A DNA stretch of 41,622 nucleotides from assembly GCA_019192455.1 (NCBI GenBank), contig JAHCML010000003.1, forward strand, positions 1,283,096 through 1,324,717, in the 5' to 3' direction. The position numbers were made by a program, and so were the translations under genes. Shown here piece after piece: positions 8,859 through 17,299 of the stretch. This DNA comes from Alphaproteobacteria bacterium SS10. Its GTDB lineage: Bacteria > Pseudomonadota > Alphaproteobacteria > TMED2. The notes under the pieces are model-generated. The model was not told where the DNA came from, did not search any database, and saw nothing but the letters and a program-made list of their open reading frames with translations. Numbering within the stretch: position 1 is the first letter of the stretch; every line of letters begins with the position of its first letter.

Positions 8859-10184
8859 TTACTCTTCCTCTGGGCTCTCGGTGAGCTCTTCAACGCTAAC
8901 CTTCTTCTCGGTGACCTTTGCCATCTCAACGATGAAATCCACCACCTTCTCTTCAAAGATTGGGGCGCGAAGCGTGGCAAGAGCCTCAGGATTCTTTTGA
9001 TAGTACTCGATCACCTGGCCTTCTTGGCCTGGGAAGCGGCGCGCTTCATTGAACATCGCTTGGGTCAGAGATTGCTGATCGACTTCAATCTCGTTCTTAC
9101 GGCCAACTTCTGAGAGGACCAGGCCGAGGCGGACACGACGCTCAGCGATGTCGCGATACTCTTTTTCCAGATCCTCGTCGGATTTGGCTGCATCTTCCTC
9201 TGACAGCTCACCGGCTTCTTTAGCAGCGGTGATCTGCTTCCAGATTTGCTCAAACTCGTTTTCCAGCATTGCTGGTGGCACATCAAAACTGAACTCACCG
9301 GACAGCTTGTCGAGAAGCTCACGCTTCATGTGGCCCCGGCTCATCTGGCCGAACTCATTCTCGAGCTGCTCTTTGACGGCTTCTTTCAGCTCATCGACGG
9401 TGTCTTTGCCGAAAGACTTGGCCATCTCATCGTCAATTTCTGGGGTGGCCAGCTCTTGGATGTTCTTGATCTTCACCTCAAACACAGCGGCTTTGCCGGA
9501 TAGGCTCTCTTCGCCGTAGTTCTCTGGGAAGGTAACGTTCACAGTGACGTCGTCGCCGATGCTCTTGCCGACCAGCTGCTCTTCGAAGTTATCGATGAAA
9601 CGGCCGCTACCCAACTCGATTTGGAAGTCTTCAGCCTGCATGCCCGGGCGACGTTCGCCGTCAACTGAGCCATCAAAATCGATGGTCAGCATGTCCTTCA
9701 TTTTGGACTTACGCTTACGCTTCAAATCCTGCGGGGTTTGATTGCTGCTGGCGATACGCTCTAGCGCGTCGTTGATTTCTTTATCGCTGACCTCAGCAAC
9801 TGGCTTCTCAAGCTTCAGCTTGCCGAAATCGATCAGCTCAAACTCTGGCAGCAGGTCGATCTTCAGGGTGTATTCGAGGTCGGTACCTTCCTCGAAATTC
9901 ACGTCCTCAACCTGTGGGTTCGCCGCTGGGCGCAGCTCATTGTCCTCAATGGTTTTGGCAGCAGCGTCGTTCACCGCTTGCTCAACCACCTCACCCATGA
10001 CGCTTTGGCCGTATTTCCGGCGCAGCATGGCAATCGGCACCTTACCTGGGCGGAAGCCTGGCATCTTCACCTCTTTGCCAAGCTCTTCCAGTTTACCGGT
10101 GACGCGCTGCTCAAGATCAGCAGCAGGGATCTTCACCCGGTAAGAACGGCTTAAACCTTCGGTGGTGGTTTCGGTAACTTGCAT
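8859..10184 (-). CDS. tig: Trigger factor (ribosome-bound chaperone, peptidyl-prolyl isomerase)
   Basis: Trigger factor binds ribosomal protein L23 at the exit tunnel and protects nascent chains. The 441-residue protein has the ribosome-docking signature GFRPGKVP at residues 43-50, a central FKBP-type PPIase domain at about 155-240, and the helical C-terminal chaperone arms. It ends in an acidic stretch. Length matches the family. The ATG at 10184 lies about 60 bases after tRNA-Leu on the same strand, so it may be read from the tRNA promoter or from a short promoter between them. A clear terminator separates it from clpP. Confidence 0.97.
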   Translation of the reverse strand: MQVTETTTEGLSRSYRVKIPAADLEQRVTGKLEELGKEVKMPGFRPGKVPIAMLRRKYGQSVMGEVVEQAVNDAAAKTIEDNELRPAANPQVEDVNFEEGTDLEYTLKIDLLPEFELIDFGKLKLEKPVAEVSDKEINDALERIASSNQTPQDLKRKRKSKMKDMLTIDFDGSVDGERRPGMQAEDFQIELGSGRFIDNFEEQLVGKSIGDDVTVNVTFPENYGEESLSGKAAVFEVKIKNIQELATPEIDDEMAKSFGKDTVDELKEAVKEQLENEFGQMSRGHMKRELLDKLSGEFSFDVPPAMLENEFEQIWKQITAAKEAGELSEEDAAKSDEDLEKEYRDIAERRVRLGLVLSEVGRKNEIEVDQQSLTQAMFNEARRFPGQEGQVIEYYQKNPEALATLRAPIFEEKVVDFIVEMAKVTEKKVSVEELTESPEEE

Positions 10185-10244
10185 GCGATTTCTGCCCTAT
10201 TGGCCCTGCTGGTCGTCAAAGAATTCTGTTTATTTCGGGATGCT

Positions 10245-10329
10245 TGGTGCGGGCGGAGGGACTTGAACCCCCACGGCCAAGGCCACTGGTACCTAAAACC
10301 AGCGCGTCTACCAATTCCGCCACGCCCGC
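10245..10329 (-). tRNA. tRNA-Leu (anticodon TAG)
   Basis: The minus strand folds as a class II tRNA with a long variable arm (GTGGCCTTGGCCGT region). The acceptor GCGGGCG pairs with CGCCCGC. The anticodon stem CTGGT/ACCAG encloses loop TTTAGGT with TAG, which reads CTA and other CTN leucine codons. The T-arm contains GGGGGTTCAAGTCCC. The discriminator is A and CCA is encoded at 10245-10247. Confidence 0.97.
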
Positions 10330-10421
10330 GATCAAGCGCAAATCAGACCCTCAAAAAAGGTTCCAAAATGCCCGGTGGGTGCGGTTGGTAGCACAGTTTG
10401 CAGGGAGGTCAAAAGGAAGTT

Positions 10422-10446
10422 GCGCTGCCCTATCGCAAGGCAGCGC
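10422..10446 (-). terminator. Possible terminator hairpin after the small unknown gene
   Basis: An eight-pair GC-rich stem (GCGCTGCC at 10422-10429 with GGCAGCGC at 10439-10446, nine-base loop) lies 47 bases after the stop of the small minus-strand gene and before tRNA-Leu. The following minus-strand bases, AACTTCCTTTT, are only a weak T-tract, so the function is uncertain. Confidence 0.45.
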
Positions 10447-10493
10447 TACAATAATCTCATCAAAGGGGTGTTGAGAGCGGTTTTCGGCCCTTA

Positions 10494-10748
10494 TCAAGCA
10501 CTCTCTAATGCGGGGAACATACCGCGGAAGGCTTCAACGGCCAGGGTCCGCCGATCGGTCATCTCAATCCGACCATAGCGGCGCAGGCTGTAGCGGAATT
10601 GTACATGGGGGATACCGAAGGCATCTTGAGACACGCTCATCACCTCCGCCGTCTCTGTCAGGCCCGCTTGAATTGCCCTTTCATAGTGGCAGCCAATTCG
10701 TATTTCTTCCCGTGAATTGGACTTTCGTAAAATTTGTAGGAAATGCAT
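10494..10748 (-). CDS. Small protein of unknown function
   Basis: I do not recognise this 84-residue protein. It starts MHFLQILRKS and is basic in the first third. The core has CHYERAIQAGLTETAEVMSV and an FRYSLRRYGRIEM segment that look like a compact alpha/beta fold. There is no signal peptide, membrane helix or metal motif, and a single Cys near residue 20. The frame is open to 10781, but the internal ATG at 10748 has AGG about 10 bases upstream. It lies between nnr and tRNA-Leu on the same strand, with a possible terminator after it. The 5' end and upstream flank are notably AT-rich. It could be a conserved alphaproteobacterial hypothetical; being a real gene is likely but not proven. Confidence 0.55.
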   Translation of the reverse strand: MHFLQILRKSNSREEIRIGCHYERAIQAGLTETAEVMSVSQDAFGIPHVQFRYSLRRYGRIEMTDRRTLAVEAFRGMFPALESA

Positions 10749-10920
10749 TTTTCCCAACCTTGTAATACCTCGCTTAATCAAAGGGTTATTCGTTTTTCCT
10801 AGGCGTGCAACAATTTTAAATTCAGCTAATTTCGAAGCGAGTTTGGATAAAAATTGTAGCTATTTTTGTGTGAAATCGATGGGTTGGCCAACGCCACCCG
10901 GTGGCGTTCGAAAACTCCAA

Positions 10921-12399
10921 CTAAGCTTTTGAAATATTGAGTAATAAATCGTCTGCAATGACGCCTGCGGTTCCAGCGTCGGCCGCCCTCGCCGCCTCGG
11001 CATGGTTGTAAACGCCAGCAGCAGCGGCGGAAAAAGCAGACACCCTGCGGGCCAGATAGGCACCGATTATGCCCGCCAGCACATCCCCGGTGCCTGCAGT
11101 GGCAAGGGCTGGGGTGCCATTCGTATTGATCAAAACCCGCCCATCAGGCCCCGCAATCACGGTATCGGGCCCTTTCAGCACCAGAACCGCGCCCGACTTC
11201 TCAGCCGCAGCGAGAACCCGATCAATTCGTGTTCCCTGAAGCTCTGGGAACAAGCGGGCGAACTCACCCTCATGGGGTGTAAGAACCGTTTGCCCGGGCA
11301 GCTGTTTGAAGAGGGCATCCCCCTCACCGGCAAAGGCATTTAAGGCATCCGCGTCCAGAACGGTGGCGCCAACAGAGGCAAGACCACGCTCTACATACTC
11401 TTTGGGTGACGGCAGATCGGCCAAACCGGGGCCCATTACAACGCTATCGGGCCTAAACCGTTTGAGGCAGGCATCCCAGCTCTCCACCCCTTCGATCTCA
11501 GCGACCAATAGCGCGCGTTCCCGTTGTCTAAGTGACGGCGTGGCACTGGATGGCGCTGCAATGCCAACCAGCCCGGCACCAGCTCGAAGCCCTGCCCCAC
11601 CGGCTAAAGCGGCAGCGCCTGTCATCCAGGGGCCACCCAGAATCCATAGGCGCCCACGCTGATACTTGTGTTCAGCCATCTTGCGGTCAGGAATGTCAGA
11701 AGCCCAGCAATCGGGGTGGTTGAGGCCATAGAGCTGATCCGGCTCAGCAACATTGGCTGGGGTCAACCCTATCTCGGCGACCTCCAATAGGCCCGCTAGC
11801 TGGCGACCTGGTTGCAAGTAATGCCCGGGTTTTGGCCTAAAGAAGGTTACGGTCGCATCGGCCTTAACGGCAGCGCCACGAACGGCACCGGTTCGGCCAT
11901 CAACGCCACTCGGAATATCAATCGCGATCACGGTCGAACTAGCGTCGTTTATTGACTGCACGAGGCTGGCGGCATCGCCGCCCAAATCCTTGTTAAGCCC
12001 GGCACCGAACAACCCATCTATTATATAGGTGACATCCGGCAGTGCATTTGTGGCCAAGGGCACAGCGTGCCCCCAGGCGCTGATCGCTTTGCCGCGATCA
12101 CTATTGGGATCAGTAGATGGATCACCTGGTTCAATCGCTTCAGGCCAGGCCACGACCTCAACCCGCCATCCAGCCTCCCGCAGCTTTGCAGCCGCAACCA
12201 ACCCATCTGCACCATTATTCCCAGGCCCGCACACAACCAGCACGGGTCCCTTCGGATAGCCGAACATTAGATGCTGGGCGACGGCGCCACTGGCGGCCAA
12301 CATAAGGTCCCAGCTATCGCCACCCATGTCGACATAGCGGGCATCGGCCCGACCAGCCTGGTCAGGTGTCAGCAACCATTGGGTATCTGGGAAGGCCAT
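10921..12399 (-). CDS. nnr: Bifunctional NAD(P)H-hydrate epimerase / ADP-dependent NAD(P)H-hydrate dehydratase
   Basis: This metabolite-repair enzyme restores NADH and NADPH damaged by hydration: the N-terminal half epimerises R- and S-NAD(P)HX, the C-terminal half dehydrates the S form using ADP. The 492-residue chain has a YjeF_N domain at about 10-225 with GPGNNGADG at 58-66 and IDIPSGVDGR near 160-169. The ribokinase-like YjeF_C domain at about 235-490 has VMGPG at 321-325, LTPHEGEF at 373-380 and AGTGDVLAG at 435-443. Both halves keep their core motifs, so both activities are expected. It lies about 65 bases after tRNA-His on the same strand. The ribosome site is weak. Confidence 0.96.
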   Translation of the reverse strand: MAFPDTQWLLTPDQAGRADARYVDMGGDSWDLMLAASGAVAQHLMFGYPKGPVLVVCGPGNNGADGLVAAAKLREAGWRVEVVAWPEAIEPGDPSTDPNSDRGKAISAWGHAVPLATNALPDVTYIIDGLFGAGLNKDLGGDAASLVQSINDASSTVIAIDIPSGVDGRTGAVRGAAVKADATVTFFRPKPGHYLQPGRQLAGLLEVAEIGLTPANVAEPDQLYGLNHPDCWASDIPDRKMAEHKYQRGRLWILGGPWMTGAAALAGGAGLRAGAGLVGIAAPSSATPSLRQRERALLVAEIEGVESWDACLKRFRPDSVVMGPGLADLPSPKEYVERGLASVGATVLDADALNAFAGEGDALFKQLPGQTVLTPHEGEFARLFPELQGTRIDRVLAAAEKSGAVLVLKGPDTVIAGPDGRVLINTNGTPALATAGTGDVLAGIIGAYLARRVSAFSAAAAGVYNHAEAARAADAGTAGVIADDLLLNISKA

Positions 12400-12465
12400 G
12401 GAAGCGGTCCCGGCGAAACAAACTCAACCGGTTTAAGCATATAGAGATGTCTTAAAGGGGGGAAC

Positions 12466-12541
12466 TGGGGCGACTGACGGGATTTGAACCCGCGACAGCT
12501 CGGATCACAACCGAGTGCTCTACCCCTGAGCTACAGTCGCC
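12466..12541 (-). tRNA. tRNA-His (anticodon GTG) with encoded G-1
   Basis: The minus strand folds as tRNA-His. There are eight bases before T8-A9, so the 5' G at 12541 is G-1, facing C73 at 12469. The acceptor GCGACTG pairs with CAGTCGC. The anticodon stem CTCGG/CCGAG encloses TTGTGAT with GTG, the T-arm contains GGGTTCAAATCCC, and CCA is encoded at 12466-12468. The G-1:C73 pair is the normal bacterial identity element for histidyl-tRNA synthetase. Confidence 0.96.
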
Positions 12542-13194
<653 letters not shown>

Positions 13195-13369
13195 CCCACC
13201 CTCTTTTTAGAATTCGACTGGCTGGCCGAACGCCCAATAGAGATGGGCCAGGCCACCCGAGCGGCGAAACGCGGGGGACGCCACTCACAAAAGCCAGACG
13301 ATCCCACTCCTCCCAGGCCGCGCGCTTAGCGGTCACATATCTCACCATTAAATGAAGGATGACGCCACC

Positions 13370-14779
13370 ATGGCAGACGTGAAGACGATCATGGAAATGA
13401 TCAAAGAGCACGACATCAAATTCGTGGATTTCCGCTTCAGCGATCCACGCGGGAAGATGCAGCACACCGCCCAGCATGTGAACACGATCGACGAAGAGAT
13501 GCTGACTGAAGGCGTGATGTTCGACGGCTCCTCGATCGCTGGTTGGAAGGCGATTAATGAGTCCGACATGATCCTCAAGCCGGACCTGTCCACCGCCCAT
13601 ATGGACCCGTTCTCAGCCCAGCCACTGCTGAACCTGTTCTGCGACGTTTACGAGCCATCCACTGGCCAGCCGTATGCCCGTGACCCACGCTCAACCGCTA
13701 AAGCTGCTGAAGCCTACCTCGCGTCCACCGGCATCGGTGACACCGCGTTCTTCGGCCCAGAGGCTGAGTTCTTCGTCTTTGACGACGTTCGCATGAAGGT
13801 CGACATGAACGAGATCAGCATCAAGCTGGACTCTGAAGAAGGCCCCTACGCCAGCGGCGACGAAATGGAAATGGGCAACATGGGTCACCGCCCAGGCGTT
13901 AAAGGCGGTTACTTCCCAGTGGCACCAGTCGACAGCATGAACGATCTCCGCGCTGAGATGGTTAGCACCCTCGACGAAATCGGCGTTCCAGTTGAGAAGC
14001 ACCACCACGAAGTTGCCCCATCTCAAAACGAGCTGGGTATCAAGTTCGACACCTTGGTGACCTGTGCTGACAACATGCAGCTCTATAAGTATGTGGTGCA
14101 CAACGTTGCCCATGCTTACGGCAAGTCGGCCACCTTCATGCCGAAGCCAATCTTCGGCGATAACGGTTCCGGCATGCACTGCCACCAGTCGATCTGGAAA
14201 GGCAATGAGCCAACTTTTGCTGGCTCTGGTTATGCCGATCTGTCTGAAACCGCCCTTTACTACATTGGCGGTATCATTAAGCACGCCCGCGCGCTGAACG
14301 CCTTCACCAACCCATCGACCAACAGCTACAAGCGTCTGGTCCCAGGTTATGAAGCACCAGTTCTGCTGGCTTACTCCTCACGGAACCGTTCTGCTTCTTG
14401 CCGGATCCCATATGTGACCAGCCCGAAAGCCAAGCGCGTTGAGGTTCGCTTCCCAGATGCGACCGCCAACCCATATCTGGCCTTCGCAGCTATGCTGATG
14501 GCTGGCCTCGACGGCATTCAGAACAAGATCCACCCTGGCGATGCCATGGACAAAAACCTGTACGACCTGCCAGCTGAAGAGCTGGAAGCCGTGCCGACTG
14601 TCTGCGGTAGCCTGCGTGAAGCAATCGAATCGCTGGCCGCAGATCACGAATTCCTGCTCAAAGGGGACGTGTTCAACAAGGATCAGATCGATGGCTACAT
14701 TGACCTGAAGATGGAAGAAGTTGAGGCATTCGAGACCATGCCACACCCCATCGAGTTCCAAATGTACTACAGCGCCTAA
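13370..14779 (+). CDS. glnA: Glutamine synthetase type I
   Basis: GlnA makes glutamine from glutamate, ammonia and ATP as a dodecamer and is the main entry point for ammonia. The 469-residue protein has the beta-grasp motif [11 protein letters not shown] near residues 52-62, [10 protein letters not shown], the ATP-site region [16 protein letters not shown], and NRSASCRIP. Tyr398 in [10 protein letters not shown] is the adenylylation site, so it is a regulated GSI-beta enzyme. The ATG at 13370 has AAGGA ten bases upstream; the in-frame ATG at 13352 has none. It lies 175 bases after glnB and ends at a terminator. The gap has an imperfect inverted repeat (TGGCTGGCC and GGGCCAGGCCA, about 13220-13257) that could tune expression, but this is weak. 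Confidence 0.98.
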   Translation: MADVKTIMEMIKEHDIKFVDFRFSDPRGKMQHTAQHVNTIDEEMLTEGVMFDGSSIAGWKAINESDMILKPDLSTAHMDPFSAQPLLNLFCDVYEPSTGQPYARDPRSTAKAAEAYLASTGIGDTAFFGPEAEFFVFDDVRMKVDMNEISIKLDSEEGPYASGDEMEMGNMGHRPGVKGGYFPVAPVDSMNDLRAEMVSTLDEIGVPVEKHHHEVAPSQNELGIKFDTLVTCADNMQLYKYVVHNVAHAYGKSATFMPKPIFGDNGSGMHCHQSIWKGNEPTFAGSGYADLSETALYYIGGIIKHARALNAFTNPSTNSYKRLVPGYEAPVLLAYSSRNRSASCRIPYVTSPKAKRVEVRFPDATANPYLAFAAMLMAGLDGIQNKIHPGDAMDKNLYDLPAEELEAVPTVCGSLREAIESLAADHEFLLKGDVFNKDQIDGYIDLKMEEVEAFETMPHPIEFQMYYSA

Positions 14780-14839
14780 GGCGCAGAATTCTGCCGATTT
14801 TGACAGTTTTTCAAACCCTGTCAGCGGCGCAAGAAACAA

Positions 14840-14867
14840 GGGGTCCGGCCAGTTCGGGCCCCTTTTT
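14840..14867 (+). terminator. Rho-independent terminator of glnA
   Basis: An eight-pair stem (GGGGTCCG at 14840-14847 with CGGGCCCC at 14855-14862, one T-G wobble) is followed by TTTTT. It lies 60 bases after the glnA stop and closes the glnB-glnA unit. Confidence 0.92.
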
Positions 14868-14986
14868 CGTGCCCCATCACCATTTCAGAAACTTCAGTTT
14901 TCCACAGGATTTAGCGGCCTAAAGGTGCGCTTCCCACCACATGTTGTAGCGTGACGCATTGGATTCGTTTGCCCAAAGGCCCGCCC

Positions 14987-16738
14987 ATGCGCGCTCCATC
15001 GCTATTCATAAACCGCCATTCGTTCGGTGCTCTCGCCCTGACCGCGCTCCTGGGGCTGCCAGCAAATGCACAGACCATTGCAGGCCAGGCACCAGGCTAT
15101 TTGCCAGCAGCCCCGCGCACACCGGTGGCAACGACGGCGTTTAACCCGCTGCAGGCTGGCCATGTTGTTACTGGCGGCGCCGTGGTTGAACGGGCAGGCA
15201 TTCTGAATGTTGAGGGCAACACGATCCGGCTACTTGGCATCATCGTGCCATTGGAGACCGCCGCACAAAGCAGAGCGGCTGGTGACCTTATCCGTCTTAC
15301 GAACAACCAGATTGTTGAATGTGCGATCGTCGGCACTGACACCGATGGCCTGGCGCTTGGTGCTTGCGGTACCGATACCTTCCCCAATCTTGCCCTGGCC
15401 ATGATCGATAGTGGCCGTGCCCTGGTGGATCGTCAGCAGGTCGCCGGCACCCCGGTTGCAGACCTTTATCTTGATGCTGAGCGTCAGGCACGTCGTGCCG
15501 ATCTCGGCCTTTGGGGACCTGAGGCAGGTCCAGTGCCGCGCCACCTGGCGGGCATTCCCCGCTCCACCCCGTCTGATTTGGCTCCTCCGGGCCGTAAACC
15601 TGGTATGGAGAACCTAGTTGCCAGCCTAGGTGTTGGCCCTGTCCTGCGCCTGCAGGATGGCACTGAGGTTCCAATTAACACCCTGGTCGCCGCCGCTACC
15701 CAAGCAACACCAGCAGCACCGGCTGAAACCATGGCGGCTGATCTAAGCGCCAGCTTCGTTCCGCCCGATGTGCCGCTGCCCAATGCACGCCCAACTGGCA
15801 CCCCGCCCGCCTCCCAGCTGGATCTTTACACCCTTGGCTTGAGAGAACTGCCGGGCAGTGAGATGTCACGACAGGTTGCCAGCCTCGATGGCCCTGCCCC
15901 GATGGTGCTTGAGCAACAAGCCGCTGGCGTTGGCAATGGCCTCGTTAGCCTGATCGGGCATCTGGATCAGGTCATTAACCGTCATCAAGCGGCCAAGGAT
16001 AATGGCCAGCTATACCTGCCAACCGCACCTGGCCAATCGCCACGAACTGAACCACTCAATGGTGGCATTAGCTTCTTTGGTTGGTTGCTACTACTGAGTG
16101 CTAGCGGTGCCTTCGGCGCCGCGGCTGCCTATGCCTATCGTTGGTATTCCGGCCTTTGGCCTTGGGAGCGTGTCACCACTGAACCTGCAGCTGTTTGGGC
16201 TGAGCGTCAGCGCCAGGCCCTGGTGCTGGCTCAAGAGTTAGACCGGGAGGCACTAAACCTATCCTTTGCCCTGTCTGAGCGTGCCGACATTGCGCGGCTT
16301 GCAGCTGCCAAGCCATCGGGCCGCACTGCCGGTGATCTTAGGACGCTGCGCGTCGATCCACTTAATCTCATTACTGATAACTGGGACCGCATTGGCCGGA
16401 TCAGCCGATCCATTGGCCTGCAGGCCCGTATGCTGCACAGCCGGATGGCGGAGTATGATCGCCGGGTTAGCGAGCTTGCGACCATGGCCGCTGATGGCCG
16501 CCTGCATGAGAGTGGGCATGAGGTGTTTGGTGCCCTGGCCAAGCGGTTGGATGAACTATCCCTGGAATCCAAGGCACTGCATCAATCCTTGCGCCAACGA
16601 ACCAAGGCTGCAAAGCCAAAGCGTCGGAAGCAACGACGCCCTGCCAGTGCCCGCACCACGGCGCGGGTTAAACAGGATGTGCGTGTCGCCCCGCTTGGCC
16701 CATCAGTTGGTGGTTGGTCAGAGGTTGCGCGTGCGTAG
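14987..16738 (+). CDS. Membrane protein with a degenerate thermonuclease-like (SNase) periplasmic domain
   Basis: The 583-residue protein starts with a signal peptide (MRAPSLFINR, hydrophobic to ANAQ near 29). Residues 60-177 resemble a staphylococcal-nuclease fold: IRLLGIIVPLE matches the RLLxVDxPE strand, and YLDAERQARRADLGLWG matches the closing Y..E..AR...LGLW helix. The catalytic set looks broken: the Asp and Glu of DxPE become Ile and Leu, and the Arg after the YG turn is Asp. Cys112 and Cys127 could form a disulfide. A Pro/Ala-rich linker follows, then one membrane helix at about 361-386, a helical cytoplasmic domain at 400-540 and a basic tail (KRRKQRR). A GTG start at 14951 is possible, but the ATG at 14987 fits the signal peptide. 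Function unknown. Confidence 0.75.
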   Translation: MRAPSLFINRHSFGALALTALLGLPANAQTIAGQAPGYLPAAPRTPVATTAFNPLQAGHVVTGGAVVERAGILNVEGNTIRLLGIIVPLETAAQSRAAGDLIRLTNNQIVECAIVGTDTDGLALGACGTDTFPNLALAMIDSGRALVDRQQVAGTPVADLYLDAERQARRADLGLWGPEAGPVPRHLAGIPRSTPSDLAPPGRKPGMENLVASLGVGPVLRLQDGTEVPINTLVAAATQATPAAPAETMAADLSASFVPPDVPLPNARPTGTPPASQLDLYTLGLRELPGSEMSRQVASLDGPAPMVLEQQAAGVGNGLVSLIGHLDQVINRHQAAKDNGQLYLPTAPGQSPRTEPLNGGISFFGWLLLLSASGAFGAAAAYAYRWYSGLWPWERVTTEPAAVWAERQRQALVLAQELDREALNLSFALSERADIARLAAAKPSGRTAGDLRTLRVDPLNLITDNWDRIGRISRSIGLQARMLHSRMAEYDRRVSELATMAADGRLHESGHEVFGALAKRLDELSLESKALHQSLRQRTKAAKPKRRKQRRPASARTTARVKQDVRVAPLGPSVGGWSEVARA

Positions 16739-16754
16739 TGCAGAGCGTTCAGGA

Positions 16755-17150
16755 TCAGTTGTCCGTCTGTTTAACCGGTCGGGGTCGTCGGTCCTCACCC
16801 AAGGCAACATAGGTAAAGTCACCCTCGGTCACCTTGACCGCATGGCCGTTAATACGATTGCGGGCATAGGTGGTGACCTTCACCGTGACGGAGGTATTAC
16901 CAACCCGGACCAGGTCGGCGTAGCAAAGCACATCATCGCCAACCATCACGGGCTTATGAAAGGTCATGGCCTGGACCCCGACGGTGGCGACACGGCCCTT
17001 GGCCTCTTCAATGGCGAGGACACTGCCGGCCAAATCCATTTGGGCCAGCAGCCAACCGCCAAAGATGTCGCCATTCGGGTTGGCATCGGCCGGCATGGCA
17101 ATGGTGCGGAGCGCCGGCGCGTCCTTAAAATCGTGCTGAATGTCGCTCAT
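16755..17150 (-). CDS. yciA: Acyl-CoA thioesterase, YciA-type hotdog protein
   Basis: YciA-type enzymes hydrolyse acyl-CoA thioesters in the cytoplasm and work as hotdog-fold oligomers. The 131-residue protein has the family motif NPNGDIFGGWLLAQMD at residues 24-39, whose Asp is the catalytic residue, and the strands VGVQAMTFHKPVMVGD and DLVRVGNTSVTVKV. Length matches YciA. It is convergent with the membrane protein (16 bases apart) and divergent from parE, with 149 bases between the two starts. The family is clear; the physiological substrate is not shown by sequence. Confidence 0.92.
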   Translation of the reverse strand: MSDIQHDFKDAPALRTIAMPADANPNGDIFGGWLLAQMDLAGSVLAIEEAKGRVATVGVQAMTFHKPVMVGDDVLCYADLVRVGNTSVTVKVTTYARNRINGHAVKVTEGDFTYVALGEDRRPRPVKQTDN

Positions 17151-17299
17151 CGGCTAAAGTCTCTGTTATGGCTTGCGGCGGCGGCTGGCACCTATCAACT
17201 AGACAAGCCCGAGCCGTGGCGCCAAGTTTTGGCCTAGGGTTTAGCCATAAAGCAAATCGCTACTCGTATTGACCAGTCGTTTCGAAAGTTCTGCATTTC

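Noticed and set aside
10890-10908. Inverted repeat AACGCCACC/GGTGGCGTT as a terminator of nnr
   Set aside because: The loop is very small and no T-tract follows on either strand.
13691-14284. 197-codon minus-strand open frame
   Set aside because: It lies antisense within glnA, a highly conserved gene.
16266-17237. 323-codon plus-strand open frame
   Set aside because: It runs across the end of the membrane-protein gene and antisense to the thioesterase, with no family features; both real genes are convincing.
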